A DNA stretch of 64,000 nucleotides, taken from contig JADJFK010000016.1 of assembly GCA_016708585.1 (NCBI GenBank), positions 62,001 to 126,000 on the forward strand, written 5' to 3'. Each line of letters opens with the position of its first letter. The stretch's first letter is position 1. The translations under genes were made by a program, and so were the position numbers. A model generated the notes under the pieces. It had not been told where the DNA came from. It searched no databases and saw nothing but the letters and a program-made list of their open reading frames with translations. Shown here piece by piece: positions 1 to 8,935 of the stretch. The stretch comes from Sulfuritalea sp. (GTDB lineage: Bacteria > Pseudomonadota > Gammaproteobacteria > Burkholderiales > Rhodocyclaceae).

Positions 1-174
1 AATACCAGGGCCTTCACGCTGGCGGGCGGTGGCGACACCATCGCGGCGATCCAGAAGTACGACATCTACGACAAGGTGTCCTACATTTCGACCGCGGGTG
101 GGGCCTTCCTCGAGTTTCTCGAAGGCAAGAAATTGCCGGCCGTGGAGATGCTCGAACAGCGGGCGGCTGGATGA
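1..174 (+). CDS. pgk: phosphoglycerate kinase, C-terminal end (5' truncated by window)
   Basis: The reading frame is open from base 1 and ends at TGA 172-174, giving the last 57 residues. It contains AGGGDTIAAI followed by STAGGAFLEFLEGKKLP, the C-terminal nucleotide-binding signature of phosphoglycerate kinase, which makes ATP from 1,3-bisphosphoglycerate in glycolysis. The stop overlaps the ATG of pyruvate kinase (ATGA), so the two are translationally coupled. The start and most of the protein lie left of the window. Confidence 0.93.
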   Translation, partial: NTRAFTLAGGGDTIAAIQKYDIYDKVSYISTAGGAFLEFLEGKKLPAVEMLEQRAAG

Positions 175-1619
175 CGGTTTCGCTCCAGCGCTCGACCAAG
201 ATCGTCGCCACGCTGGGTCCCGCGTCCGGCAACCCCGAGCGCATGCGGGAACTGGTCGCCGCCGGGGTGGATGTGGTCCGCATCAACTTTTCCCACGGCA
301 CGGCCGATGATCATCGTCAGCGCGTGGACGCGCTGCGTGCCGCGGCGCACGCCGCCGGGCGAACCGTGGGCGTGATGGCGGACTTGCAGGGCCCCAAGAT
401 CCGCATCGGCAAGTTTGCGTCCGGTCCGGTCCGGATCAAGGCCGATCAGGAGTTCGTTCTGGACGCTTCCTGCACCCTCGGTGACAACGGGCGGGTGGGG
501 CTCGATTATCCCGACCTGGTCAAGGACGTGCAGGCCGGCGACGTGCTGCTGCTCGACGACGGGCGCACGGTATTCGACGTGTTGCGGATCCAGGGCACGG
601 AGATCCTGTGTCGCAACCGCCACGACGGCGAATTGTCGAACAACAAGGGCATCAACAAGCAGGGCGGCGGCCTCACGGCGCCGGCGCTGACCGCCAAGGA
701 CATGGAGGACATCCGCACCGCGGCCAGCCTCGGCATCGACTATGTGGCGGTGTCCTTCCCCAAGTCGGGCGACGACATGCGCCTGGCGCGGGCCTTGCTG
801 CAGGCGGCGGGCTCGAACGCGCTGCTGGTGGCCAAGATCGAGCGCGTCGAGGCGATCGAGAACCTCAACAACATCCTCGAGGCCACCGACGGCGTCATGG
901 TGGCGCGCGGCGACCTGGCGGTGGAGGTCGGCGATGCGGCGGTGCCCGCACTGCAAAAGCGCATCATCCGCACCGCGCGCGACTTCAACAAGTTTTCGAT
1001 CACCGCGACGCAGATGATGGAATCGATGATCCACAGCCCGGTGCCTACCCGCGCCGAGGTGTCGGATGTGGCCAATGCCGTGCTCGACGGCACCGATGCC
1101 GTGATGCTCTCTGCGGAGACGGCGACCGGCGATTACCCGATACAGTCGGTGGAAGCCATGGTGCGCATCTGCGTCGAAGCGGAGAAATCATCCGATTTCC
1201 CGCTCGACACGCATTTCCTCAATCGCGTGTTCACCCGCATCGACCAGTCGATCGCCATGGCCGCGCTGTTCGCCGCGCATCACCTGAAGGTCAAGGCGAT
1301 CGCCTCGCTGACCGAGTCGGGGTCGACCGCATTGTGGATGTCCCGGGTCAATACCGGCATACCGATCTACGCCCTGACCCAGGAAGTGCGGACGCGTTAC
1401 AAGGTGAGTATTTTCAAGGGGGTGTTCCCCCTCATGTTGCCGCAAAGCGGCCACGATCGGGATCGGATACTCTTTGATGCCGAGGAAGCGCTGATTGCCG
1501 CCGGTGCCGTGGCGATCGGCGACCTGATCGTGCTGACCATCGGCGAGCCCATCGGCAAGTCGGGCGGCACCAACACCATGAAGATCGTCAAGGTGGGCGA
1601 ACACCGTTCCAATCATTAA
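171..1619 (+). CDS. pyk: pyruvate kinase
   Basis: A 482-residue protein of normal length for pyruvate kinase, which converts phosphoenolpyruvate and ADP to pyruvate and ATP. The N-terminus STKIVATLGPAS and NFSHG are the first barrel strands. VAKIERVEAIENL and ARGDLAVEVG carry the catalytic lysine and metal-binding acids. TQMMESMI and DAVMLSAETA complete the catalytic barrel, and the C-terminal ~120 residues form the regulatory domain (ASLTESGST). The start is fixed by the ATGA overlap with pgk. With pgk before it and fba 48 bases after it, this is a lower-glycolysis operon. Confidence 0.97.
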   Translation: MTVSLQRSTKIVATLGPASGNPERMRELVAAGVDVVRINFSHGTADDHRQRVDALRAAAHAAGRTVGVMADLQGPKIRIGKFASGPVRIKADQEFVLDASCTLGDNGRVGLDYPDLVKDVQAGDVLLLDDGRTVFDVLRIQGTEILCRNRHDGELSNNKGINKQGGGLTAPALTAKDMEDIRTAASLGIDYVAVSFPKSGDDMRLARALLQAAGSNALLVAKIERVEAIENLNNILEATDGVMVARGDLAVEVGDAAVPALQKRIIRTARDFNKFSITATQMMESMIHSPVPTRAEVSDVANAVLDGTDAVMLSAETATGDYPIQSVEAMVRICVEAEKSSDFPLDTHFLNRVFTRIDQSIAMAALFAAHHLKVKAIASLTESGSTALWMSRVNTGIPIYALTQEVRTRYKVSIFKGVFPLMLPQSGHDRDRILFDAEEALIAAGAVAIGDLIVLTIGEPIGKSGGTNTMKIVKVGEHRSNH

Positions 1620-1666
1620 ACCCAGCAAACCAGTCACAGCGAATCCATTTTTTCCAGGAGATTGCC

Positions 1667-2731
1667 ATGCCCCTCGTATCCATGCGCCAACTGCTCGACC
1701 ATGCCGCCGAAAACGGCTACGGCCTGCCGGCGTTCAACGTCAACAACCTGGAACAGATCCAGGCCATCATGGAAGCCGCCCAGGAAACCAACAGCCCGGT
1801 GATCATGCAGGGCTCGGCCGGCGCCCGCAAATATGCCGGCGAACCCTACCTGCGCCACCTGATCGAGGCGGCGATCGAGACCCACCCCGACATCCCGATC
1901 GTGATGCACCAGGACCACGGCGCCAGCCCGTCGATCTGCATCCAGTCGATGCGCTCGGGCTTTTCCAGCGTGATGATGGACGGCTCGCTGCTGGAAGATG
2001 CCAAGACCCCGGCCAGCTTCGATTACAACAGCAAGGTGACCCGCCATGTGGTGGACATCGCCCACGCCATCGGCGTTTCGGTGGAAGGCGAACTGGGTTG
2101 CCTCGGTTCGCTCGAATCCGGCATGGGCGAGAAGGAAGACGGCCACGGCGCCGAGGGCGTCCTGTCGCACGACCAGCTGCTGACCGATCCCAACGAAGCC
2201 GCCGAGTTCGTCAAGGCCACCGGCGTCGATGCCCTGGCCATCGCCATCGGCACCAGCCACGGCGCCTACAAGTTCACCCGGCCGCCCACCGGCGCCGTGC
2301 TGCGCATCGACCGCATCAGGGAAATCCACGCCCGCCTGCCCAACACCCATCTGGTGATGCACGGCTCCAGCAGCGTGCCGCAGGACTGGCTCAAGATCAT
2401 CAACGAGAACGGCGGCGAGATGGGCGCGACCTACGGCGTGCCGGTCGAGGAAATCGTCGAAGGCATCAAGAACGGGGTGCGCAAGATCAACATCGACACC
2501 GACCTGCGCATGGCGTCCACCGGCGCCATCCGCCAGTATTTCAACAAGGACCGCAAGAACTTCGATCCGCGCAAGTACCTGGCCGAGGCGCGCAAGGCGA
2601 TGAAGGAAATCTGCAAGGCGCGCTACGAGGCCTTCGGTTGCGCCGGCCAGGCGGCGAAGATCAAGGCGGTGGCCCTTGAAAAAATGGCCGAGCGCTACAA
2701 GAAGGGCGAGTTGAACGCAGTGGTGAAGTAA
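1667..2731 (+). CDS. fba: class II fructose-bisphosphate aldolase
   Basis: A 354-residue zinc aldolase that interconverts fructose-1,6-bisphosphate with dihydroxyacetone phosphate and glyceraldehyde-3-phosphate. The N-terminus MPLVSMRQLLDHAAENGYG followed by PAFNVNNLEQ is typical of the class IIB (Calvin-type) branch. IVMHQDHGAS holds catalytic and zinc ligands; VEGELGCLGSLE, IGTSHGAYKF, HGSSSVP and GVRKINIDTDLR are the remaining barrel motifs. An AGGAG Shine-Dalgarno lies about 8 bases upstream of the ATG. It follows pgk and pyk and is closed by a hairpin plus T-run. Confidence 0.97.
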   Translation: MPLVSMRQLLDHAAENGYGLPAFNVNNLEQIQAIMEAAQETNSPVIMQGSAGARKYAGEPYLRHLIEAAIETHPDIPIVMHQDHGASPSICIQSMRSGFSSVMMDGSLLEDAKTPASFDYNSKVTRHVVDIAHAIGVSVEGELGCLGSLESGMGEKEDGHGAEGVLSHDQLLTDPNEAAEFVKATGVDALAIAIGTSHGAYKFTRPPTGAVLRIDRIREIHARLPNTHLVMHGSSSVPQDWLKIINENGGEMGATYGVPVEEIVEGIKNGVRKINIDTDLRMASTGAIRQYFNKDRKNFDPRKYLAEARKAMKEICKARYEAFGCAGQAAKIKAVALEKMAERYKKGELNAVVK

Positions 2732-2755
2732 GAATCGAATTGGAGTAAAGTTCCG

Positions 2756-2784
2756 GGCCGCCGGGCGCTTCCGACGGCCTTTTC
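2756..2784 (+). terminator. Rho-independent terminator after fba
   Basis: The stem GGCCGCCG pairs with CGACGGCC (one mismatch) around loop GGCGCTTC and is followed by TTTTC. It starts 24 bases after the fba stop and would end the pgk-pyk-fba transcript, possibly partially since the next gene follows closely on the same strand. Confidence 0.6.
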
Positions 2785-2796
2785 ACTGGTCTTTGC

Positions 2797-3243
2797 ATGG
2801 ATATCCGTTCCCACACCTTCGACCGCCTGCGCAAGTTCTTCAGCGGCAGCCTCGATGTCGTCGAATACGCCGGCCTGATGGTGATCGCCATCGCCACCAC
2901 GATCGCGATGTACCAGGAGGCGATGGTCATGGTCGAGGCCAGGCGCGTGACGCTGTCCGACCTGCTGCTGATGTTCCTCTACCTCGAGGTGCTGGCGATG
3001 ATCGGCCAGTATGTCAAGTCCGGCCAGCTGCCGGTGCGGTTTCCGCTGTATATCGGAATGGTGGCGCTGGCGCGCTACCTGATCCTCGACATCAAGGACA
3101 TGACCGAGTGGCGCATGCTGGCGGTCACCGCGGCGATCTTCCTGTTGACCGTTTCCGTGCTGGCGATCCGCTATGGCCACGTGCGTTATCCCTACCGCGA
3201 AGATGCCGAGAAGGACCCCGGCAAAGCCTACGTCCGCGAATGA
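2797..3243 (+). CDS. PsiE-like (phosphate-starvation-inducible) membrane protein
   Basis: A 148-residue integral membrane protein resembling the PsiE family (PF06146). After a short basic N-terminus there are about four hydrophobic helices (roughly residues 22-45, 52-72, 80-96 and 108-128). LLLMFLYLEVLAMIGQYV and ARYLILDIKDMTEW match the family pattern, with charged residues buried near helices 3 and 4. E. coli psiE is induced by phosphate limitation but its molecular role is unknown. It sits between the fba terminator and purC. Confidence 0.8.
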   Translation: MDIRSHTFDRLRKFFSGSLDVVEYAGLMVIAIATTIAMYQEAMVMVEARRVTLSDLLLMFLYLEVLAMIGQYVKSGQLPVRFPLYIGMVALARYLILDIKDMTEWRMLAVTAAIFLLTVSVLAIRYGHVRYPYREDAEKDPGKAYVRE

Positions 3244-3262
3244 ACCCTGCCCAGAGCCCGCC

Positions 3263-4171
3263 ATGCCCATTCCCGCCACCCCGTTGCTGTTCGAATCGAC
3301 CCTCAGGAGCCTGCCGCTGCTGGGGCGCGGCAAGGTGCGTGACATCTATGCCGTCGGTGACGACAAGCTGCTGATCGTTACCACCGACCGGCTTTCCGCG
3401 TTCGACGTGATCCTGCCCGATCCGATTCCGGGCAAGGGCGCGGTGCTGACGGCGGTGGCCAATTTCTGGTTCGGCAAGCTGGCCCACGTGGTGCCCAACC
3501 AGCTGACCGGCATCGATCCCGAGTCCGTGGTGTCCGGCGCAGACGAGAAATCCCAGGTATGCGGCCGTGCACTGGTGGTCAAGCGCCTCAAGCCGCTGCC
3601 GATCGAGGCCGTGGCGCGCGGTTACCTGATCGGTTCGGGCTGGAAGGACTACCAGGCCACCGGCGCCGTCTGCGGCATTCCGCTGCCGGCCGGCCTGCAG
3701 CTGGCCCAGCAGCTGCCCGAGCCCCTGTTCACGCCGGCGACCAAGGCGGAGATGGGCGACCATGACGAAAACATCAGCTACGCGGCGGTCGAAAAGCTGG
3801 TCGGCGCCGAGCTGGCAAAGACCGTCAAGGAGACCACGCTGCGCCTGTATCGCGAGGCGGCGGCATTCGCCCGGGTGCGCGGCATCATCATCGCCGACAC
3901 CAAGTTCGAATTCGGCCGCGACGACGAGGGCCGCCTGCACCTGATCGACGAAGTCCTGACGCCGGATTCCTCGCGCTTCTGGCCGGCCGACCGCTACAAG
4001 CCCGGCAGCAGTCCGCCCAGCTTCGACAAGCAGTTCGTCCGCGACTACCTGGAAACCCTGGACTGGAACAAGAAGGCGCCGGGGCCGAAGCTGCCGCGGG
4101 AGATCATCGAAAAAACCGCGGCCAATTATCTCGAAGCGCTGACCCGCCTGACCGGCATCCAGGCCGGCTGA
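3263..4171 (+). CDS. purC: phosphoribosylaminoimidazole-succinocarboxamide synthase
   Basis: A 302-residue SAICAR synthetase that couples CAIR and aspartate using ATP in purine synthesis. It is the longer type found in Betaproteobacteria and yeast. Motifs are GRGKVRDIY near residue 20 (nucleotide loop), TDRLSAFDV, VVKRLKPLPIEAVARGYL, SGWKDYQ, IADTKFEFG and LIDEVLTPDSSRFWP. The ATG at 3263 gives an N-terminus (MPIPATPLLFESTL) matching the family; an earlier in-frame start at 3173 lies inside the PsiE gene. purE, often next to purC in this group, is not adjacent here. Confidence 0.96.
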   Translation: MPIPATPLLFESTLRSLPLLGRGKVRDIYAVGDDKLLIVTTDRLSAFDVILPDPIPGKGAVLTAVANFWFGKLAHVVPNQLTGIDPESVVSGADEKSQVCGRALVVKRLKPLPIEAVARGYLIGSGWKDYQATGAVCGIPLPAGLQLAQQLPEPLFTPATKAEMGDHDENISYAAVEKLVGAELAKTVKETTLRLYREAAAFARVRGIIIADTKFEFGRDDEGRLHLIDEVLTPDSSRFWPADRYKPGSSPPSFDKQFVRDYLETLDWNKKAPGPKLPREIIEKTAANYLEALTRLTGIQAG

Positions 4172-4179
4172 TACGGGCC

Positions 4180-4947
4180 ATGAGCCAGGCCAGCGCCGTG
4201 TCGCCAGCGCCGACTTCCGGGGTCCGCAGCATCGGCTTTGCCGCGCCGCTGGGCTGGCTGGCCCGCGGCTGGCAGGATCTGTGGCGGCAACCGGCGGCCA
4301 GCCTGTTCTACGGCGTGGCGATTGCCGTGGCCGGCGCCGTGATCCTCGGCGTGACGGCGCGCCTGCCCTATCTGTTCGCCGCCGCCATAACGGGGTTCCT
4401 GCTGGTGGCACCCATGCTGGCGGCCGGGCTGTATGAACTCTCGCGCCGCTATCTTGCCGGTGAGCAGGCCACGCTGGTCGATTCCATGTGGGCCTGGCGC
4501 CGCAACCCCTCGGCCCTGGTCGGCTTCGCCCTGCTCTCGATACTGGCCGGCACGGCCTGGCAGGTGGCATCGGTGGTGATTGTCGCGCTGTTCTACAAGG
4601 GGCCCGCGCTGGCGCCGATGGCGATGATGATCGAGGTGCTGGTCAATCCCCAGCACTACCTGCTGTTCTTCGTCTACATGTGCGTGGGCGGCCTGCTCGC
4701 CGCCCTGGTGTTCGCCGTCAGCGTGGTGTCGATGCCGATGCTGGTCGACCGCCGCTGCGACCTGCTGACGGCGCTCGTCACCAGCGTCAACGCCGTCGCC
4801 GAGAATCCGCTGCCCCTGGCGCTGTGGGCGACGATTCTGATGCTGCTGACCGGTCTCGGTTTCGCCACCTTGCTGCTGGGCATGATCGTGATCCTGCCCT
4901 GGCTCGGGCACGCCAGCTTCCACGCCTACAAAGACCTGGTCCGGTAA
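4180..4947 (+). CDS. DUF2189-type integral membrane protein
   Basis: A 255-residue protein with about six hydrophobic segments, beginning near residue 45 after a soluble N-terminus. The pattern LGWLARGWQDLWRQPAASL, then two Gly/Ala-rich helices, and GHASFHAYKDLV at the C-terminus resembles the DUF2189 family of betaproteobacterial inner-membrane proteins of unknown function. It starts 8 bases after purC. The first residues (AVSPAPTSG) are encoded by a reverse copy of the dispersed 23-nt motif, so this part of the N-terminus is probably not conserved. Confidence 0.75.
   Translation: MSQASAVSPAPTSGVRSIGFAAPLGWLARGWQDLWRQPAASLFYGVAIAVAGAVILGVTARLPYLFAAAITGFLLVAPMLAAGLYELSRRYLAGEQATLVDSMWAWRRNPSALVGFALLSILAGTAWQVASVVIVALFYKGPALAPMAMMIEVLVNPQHYLLFFVYMCVGGLLAALVFAVSVVSMPMLVDRRCDLLTALVTSVNAVAENPLPLALWATILMLLTGLGFATLLLGMIVILPWLGHASFHAYKDLVR
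4196..4218 (-). repeat. dispersed 23-nt motif, copy 1
   Basis: The reverse strand reads GGAAGTCGGCG then CTGGCGACACGG. It matches the consensus except at the two 5' A positions. It lies within the first codons of the DUF2189 gene, antisense to it. Confidence 0.8.
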
Positions 4948-5001
4948 GTGGTCGCTGACGAGGCCTTGAAAGCCTCACCTTTCGTACCCATCATGGACAC
5001 C

Positions 5002-7059
5002 ATGAACCCACTCCTCGATTTCAGCGGCCTGCCCCGCTTCGACGCCGTTCAGCCCGAACACGTCGCCCCCGCCATCCGCCAGCTGCTCGATGAGAATCGT
5101 GCCCTGATAGAAACCCTGATCGCGCCGGAAACCGCGGCGACCTGGGACGCCTGCGTGCAGCCCATGCTCGATGCCGGCGAACGCCTGTCGCGCGCCTGGG
5201 GCATCGTCGGCCACCTGCATTCGGTCAATGACGTGCCGCCCTGGCGCGAGGCCTACAACGCCATGCTGCCGGAAGTGTCGGGCTTCTATGCCGACCTCGG
5301 GCAGAACCTGGCGCTGTTCGCCAAGTACAAGAGCCTCGCCGCGAGCGCGGAATTCCCGACCTTGTCGCCGGCGCGCAAGCGGATCATCGAAAACGACCTG
5401 CGCGACTTCCGCCTCTCCGGCGCCGAACTACCCGAGGATCAGAAGCCGCGCTTCAAGGAAATCCAGGAAGAACTCTCGGCGCTGGGCGCAAAGTTCTCCG
5501 AGAACCTGCTCGACGCCACCAATGCCCATGCCGAGTGGATAGAGGACGAAGCCGGCCTTGCCGGCCTGCCCGACGATGCGAAAGCTGCAGCAAAAGCGGC
5601 GGCCGAGAAAGACGGCAAACAGGGTTGGAAGTTCACGCTGCAGGCGCCGTCCTACCTTCCCGTGCTGCAGTTCTGCGACAACCGCGAGCTGCGCGCGCGC
5701 ATGTACCGCGCCTACGCTACGCGGGCTTCCGAGTTCGGCCCTGCCGAGCGCGACAACGGCCCGCTGATCGAGCGCCTGCTGGCCTTGCGCCACGAGGAGG
5801 CGCAATTGCTCGGCTACGCCAACTTTGGCGAAGTCTCGCTGGCCACCAAGATGGCCGATACGCCGGCCCAGGTCGCGGCCTTCCAGCGCGACATGGCGAA
5901 AAAGGCGCGCCCCTTCGCCGCGCGCGACGTCGCCGAACTGCGCGAATTCGCCAGCCGGGAACTCGGCATGGAAACCCTGGAAAGCTGGGATCTGGCCTGG
6001 GCCTCGGAAAAGCTCAAGCAGCGGCGCTACAGCTTTTCCGACGACGAAGTGAAGCAGTACTTCCCCGAACCCAAGGTGCTGGCAGGGCTGTTTCGCGTCA
6101 TCGAGTCCCTGTTCGCCGTCAAGCTGGCGCCCGATACCGCGCCGGTGTGGCATCCTGCCGTGCGCTTCTTCCGCATCGAGCGTGCGGGAAAACTGATCGG
6201 CCAGTTCTACCTCGATCTCTACGCGCGCGAAACCAAGCGCGGCGGCGCCTGGATGGACGAGGCGATCACCCGCCGTCGCATCCTTGGCGGCGTGCAGACG
6301 CCGGTGGCCTACCTCAACTGCAACTTCCCGGCGCCGGTCGGCGAGGGTGCCCAAATGCGACCGGCGACGTTCAGCCACGACGATGTCATCACCCTGTTCC
6401 ACGAATGCGGCCACGGCCTGCATCACCTGCTGACCCAGGTGGACGAGCTGCCGGTGTCGGGCATCCACGGCGTCGAATGGGATGCGGTGGAACTGCCGAG
6501 CCAGTTCATGGAGAACTTCTGCTGGGAATGGGACGTGCTGTCCGCCATGACCGGTCATGTCGACAGCGGCGCGCCGTTGCCGCGCGCGCTTTACGACAGG
6601 ATGATCGCGGCAAGGAACTTCCAGAGCGGGCTGCAGATCCTGCGCCAGATCGAGTTCGGCCTGTTCGACCTGCTGCTGCACAGCGAGTTCGTGCCCGGCG
6701 GCGAGCGCAGCTTCATGGACCTGCTGGCGACTGTGCGCAGCGAAGTGGCGGTGCTGGCGCCGCCCGACTGGAACCGCTTCCCCCACAGCTTCTCGCACAT
6801 CTTCGGCGGCGGCTATGCGGCCGGCTACTACAGTTACAAGTGGGCCGAAGTCCTCTCGGCCGACGCCTACGAAGCCTTCGAGGAAGCCGCCAAAACCTCG
6901 GGCAGTACGCTGGACGCCAATACCGGGGAACGCTTCTGGCGCGAGATTCTTTCAGTCGGCGGTTCGCGCCCGGCGCTCGAATCCTTCAGGGCATTCCGCG
7001 GCCGCGACCCGCTGCCGGATGCCCTGCTGCGGCACAACGGGATGACCGCGGTTGCGTAA
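5002..7059 (+). CDS. prlC: oligopeptidase A (M3 metallopeptidase)
   Basis: A 685-residue cytoplasmic zinc oligopeptidase of the thimet family (M3), the usual length for PrlC/OpdA, which degrades short peptides including cleaved signal peptides. The zinc motif HECGHGLHH lies near residue 467, with the downstream glutamate in WDAVELPSQFMENF; FPHSFSHIFGGGYAAGYYSYKWAEV near residue 600 lines the active site. The ATG at 5002 (MNPLLDF) was chosen because it matches the family N-terminus; ATG 4993 and GTG 4948 are also in frame. No strong Shine-Dalgarno is visible. Confidence 0.95.
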   Translation: MNPLLDFSGLPRFDAVQPEHVAPAIRQLLDENRALIETLIAPETAATWDACVQPMLDAGERLSRAWGIVGHLHSVNDVPPWREAYNAMLPEVSGFYADLGQNLALFAKYKSLAASAEFPTLSPARKRIIENDLRDFRLSGAELPEDQKPRFKEIQEELSALGAKFSENLLDATNAHAEWIEDEAGLAGLPDDAKAAAKAAAEKDGKQGWKFTLQAPSYLPVLQFCDNRELRARMYRAYATRASEFGPAERDNGPLIERLLALRHEEAQLLGYANFGEVSLATKMADTPAQVAAFQRDMAKKARPFAARDVAELREFASRELGMETLESWDLAWASEKLKQRRYSFSDDEVKQYFPEPKVLAGLFRVIESLFAVKLAPDTAPVWHPAVRFFRIERAGKLIGQFYLDLYARETKRGGAWMDEAITRRRILGGVQTPVAYLNCNFPAPVGEGAQMRPATFSHDDVITLFHECGHGLHHLLTQVDELPVSGIHGVEWDAVELPSQFMENFCWEWDVLSAMTGHVDSGAPLPRALYDRMIAARNFQSGLQILRQIEFGLFDLLLHSEFVPGGERSFMDLLATVRSEVAVLAPPDWNRFPHSFSHIFGGGYAAGYYSYKWAEVLSADAYEAFEEAAKTSGSTLDANTGERFWREILSVGGSRPALESFRAFRGRDPLPDALLRHNGMTAVA

Positions 7060-7108
7060 TCCGGCCGCCTGAATTGCCGTAGCGCCAGAGCCGACTGCCG
7101 TCGGGCGC

Positions 7109-7297
7109 TCAGTAACCCTTTTCGCGCAGGCTGTCCTTGGCGAGCGCGGTGCTGAAGTCGAGCCCCGTGAAGTACTTTTGCAGAGGACACTCCACGTTGC
7201 TTTCGCACTGATGCTCACGCGCGCACTCGCGCTGGGTCTGGTCCAGGGCGACGATCTGTCCGCATACCGGACAGGATTCGATGGGCGAATCGAACAC
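7109..7297 (-). CDS. small Cys-rich putative metal-binding protein
   Basis: A 62-residue protein starting with GTG at 7297. A perfect Shine-Dalgarno AAGGAGGT lies five bases before the start, strong evidence for translation. SPIESCPVCGQ provides one CxxC, and REHQCESNVECPLQKYF provides two further cysteines and a histidine, so a zinc or iron ligand set is plausible. It sits alone on the minus strand between prlC and xth. I do not recognise a named family. Similar small proteins are common in Rhodocyclales, but that is from memory and not shown here. Confidence 0.7.
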   Translation of the reverse strand: MFDSPIESCPVCGQIVALDQTQRECAREHQCESNVECPLQKYFTGLDFSTALAKDSLREKGY

Positions 7298-7374
7298 GGC
7301 ACACCTCCTTCGAAGGGTGGACTTGCCCTCCGCTTTGATTATAGACAGTCGCCCCGCTCGGGTATCATCGACGC

Positions 7375-8151
7375 ATGAAGATCGCCACGTGGAACGTCAA
7401 TTCGCTCAAGGTGCGCCTGCCGCACGTGCTCGACTGGCTGGCGGCGACGCAGGCGGACGTGCTCTGCCTGCAGGAAACCAAGATGGAGGACAAGGCGTTT
7501 CCTTACGCCGAACTGGAAGCCGCCGGCTACCGCGCCGCGCACAACGGGCAGAAGACCTACAACGGTGTCGCGATACTCGCCCGCGGCACGCTGGAGGAGG
7601 TCCGTTTCGACATCCCCGATTTCGCCGACGAACAGAAGCGCGTGCTGGCGGCGACCATCGACGGAGTGCGCGTGGTCTGCGCCTACATGCCCAACGGGCA
7701 GGAGGTCGGCAGCGACAAATATGAATACAAGCTGCGCTGGCTGGCGGCCCTGAAAGACCATCTGCGCGGCGAATTGCAGCGCTTCCCGCAATTGGCCCTG
7801 CTCGGCGATTACAACATCGCGCCGGAGGACCGCGACGTGCATGACCCGGCGGCGTGGAAGGACCAGATCCTGTGCAGCGAACCGGAGCGCGCGGCCTTCC
7901 GCCAGTTTGTCGAACTCGGCCTGGTCGATGCCTTCCGCCTGTTCGAGCAGCCGCCCAAGCTCTACTCGTGGTGGGACTACCGGCAGATGGGCTTCCGGCT
8001 CAACCGCGGCCTGCGCATCGACCATATCCTGCTGTCGCCGCCGCTTGCGGCGGCCTGCGGCGCCTGCGTCATCGACAAGGCGCCGCGCAAGCTGGAACGC
8101 CCATCAGACCATGCGCCGGTGCTGGCGACTCTGGCCCCGCAATCGACATGA
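7375..8151 (+). CDS. xth: exodeoxyribonuclease III / AP endonuclease
   Basis: A 258-residue enzyme of the exonuclease III family, acting on abasic sites and 3' blocking groups in base-excision repair. Visible motifs: MKIATWNVNSLK (Asn ligand), LCLQETKMED (metal-binding Glu), YNGVAILAR, LLGDYNIAPEDRDVHD (catalytic Asp and Asn), SWWDYRQMGFRLNRGLRID (Asp) and RPSDHAPV (catalytic His). The stop overlaps ATG 8148, probably the intended start of the Crp/Fnr gene. Confidence 0.97.
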   Translation: MKIATWNVNSLKVRLPHVLDWLAATQADVLCLQETKMEDKAFPYAELEAAGYRAAHNGQKTYNGVAILARGTLEEVRFDIPDFADEQKRVLAATIDGVRVVCAYMPNGQEVGSDKYEYKLRWLAALKDHLRGELQRFPQLALLGDYNIAPEDRDVHDPAAWKDQILCSEPERAAFRQFVELGLVDAFRLFEQPPKLYSWWDYRQMGFRLNRGLRIDHILLSPPLAAACGACVIDKAPRKLERPSDHAPVLATLAPQST

Positions 8152-8865
8152 AAACGAAGTTTCAGAAAAAGCCAAAGGCGGGCCCCCCGGCGCCAAGGAA
8201 AAAGGGGGAAAAAAACCGCGGCCGAACTCGGCGCGCTGTATCCGGCTCTGGCGCAACTCCCCGCCACCCTGTTGCAGCGTGTTGCCGACTCCTTGCAGGA
8301 GCTTTCCGTCCCGTCCGGCACCGTGGTCTTCGACGAGCATCAGCCCTGCCGCGGTTTTCCCTTCGTGCTGGCCGGCGCGGTGCGCGTCGCCAAGCAGAGC
8401 GCCGGCGGCCGCGAGCTGCCGCTGTATCGCGTGCAGTCCGGCGAGAGCTGCATCATCAGCTCGAGTTGCCTGCTCGGCCACGTCGACTACAACGCGCGCG
8501 GCACAGCCGAGGGCCCGACCACGCTGGCGCTGCTGCCGCGTCCGCTGTTCGACGAACTGCTGGGCCAGGCGGTGTTTCGCGATTTCGTCTTTGCGCTGTT
8601 TTCCGAACGCATGGCCGAACTGATGCAACTGGTGGAAGAAGTCGCCTTTCGCAAGCTGGACCAGCGCCTGGCGGCCCTGCTGCTGGGCAAGGGGCGCGTG
8701 GTGCATGCTACGCACCAGCAACTGGCGGACGAACTGGGCAGCGTGCGCGAGATGGTCAGCCGCCTGCTCAAGGGCTTTGCCGAGCAGGGCCTGGTCAAGC
8801 TCGGTCGCGAACAGGTCGAGGTGCTCGACGCCGCGGGTTTGCGAAAAATGGCCTCTGTGACTTAG
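8148..8865 (+). CDS. Crp/Fnr-family transcriptional regulator (start region damaged)
   Basis: The long frame has an N-terminal cyclic-nucleotide-binding-like beta barrel (VPSGTVVFDEHQPCRGFPFV to LLPRPLFDELL) and a C-terminal winged helix with recognition segment SVREMVSRLLKGF. The Glu-x-x-Ser-Arg pattern is that of regulators reading TTGAx half-sites. In this frame no start occurs before TTG 8272, yet AELGALYPALAQLP continues upstream of it. ATG 8148, overlapping the xth stop, is in another frame, so one indel in the homopolymer-rich stretch 8170-8215 would restore a normal protein of about 235 residues. No FNR-type N-terminal cysteine cluster is visible. A DUF2892 gene follows. Confidence 0.8.
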
Positions 8866-8935
8866 GTTACAGTCAGGCGCCGGGGGGAACTGGTGTAATG
8901 CGCTCACTGTTGCACAACCCCTCAAGGAGAACTCC

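Noticed and set aside
81..1034. 317-codon open frame on the minus strand over pyk
   Set aside because: Antisense shadow of a clear pyruvate kinase; long antisense frames are expected at this GC content.
3790..3815. GTCGGCGCCGAGCTGGC in purC
   Set aside because: Lacks the A-tract and the GATACGG end; explained by coding (LVGAELAK).
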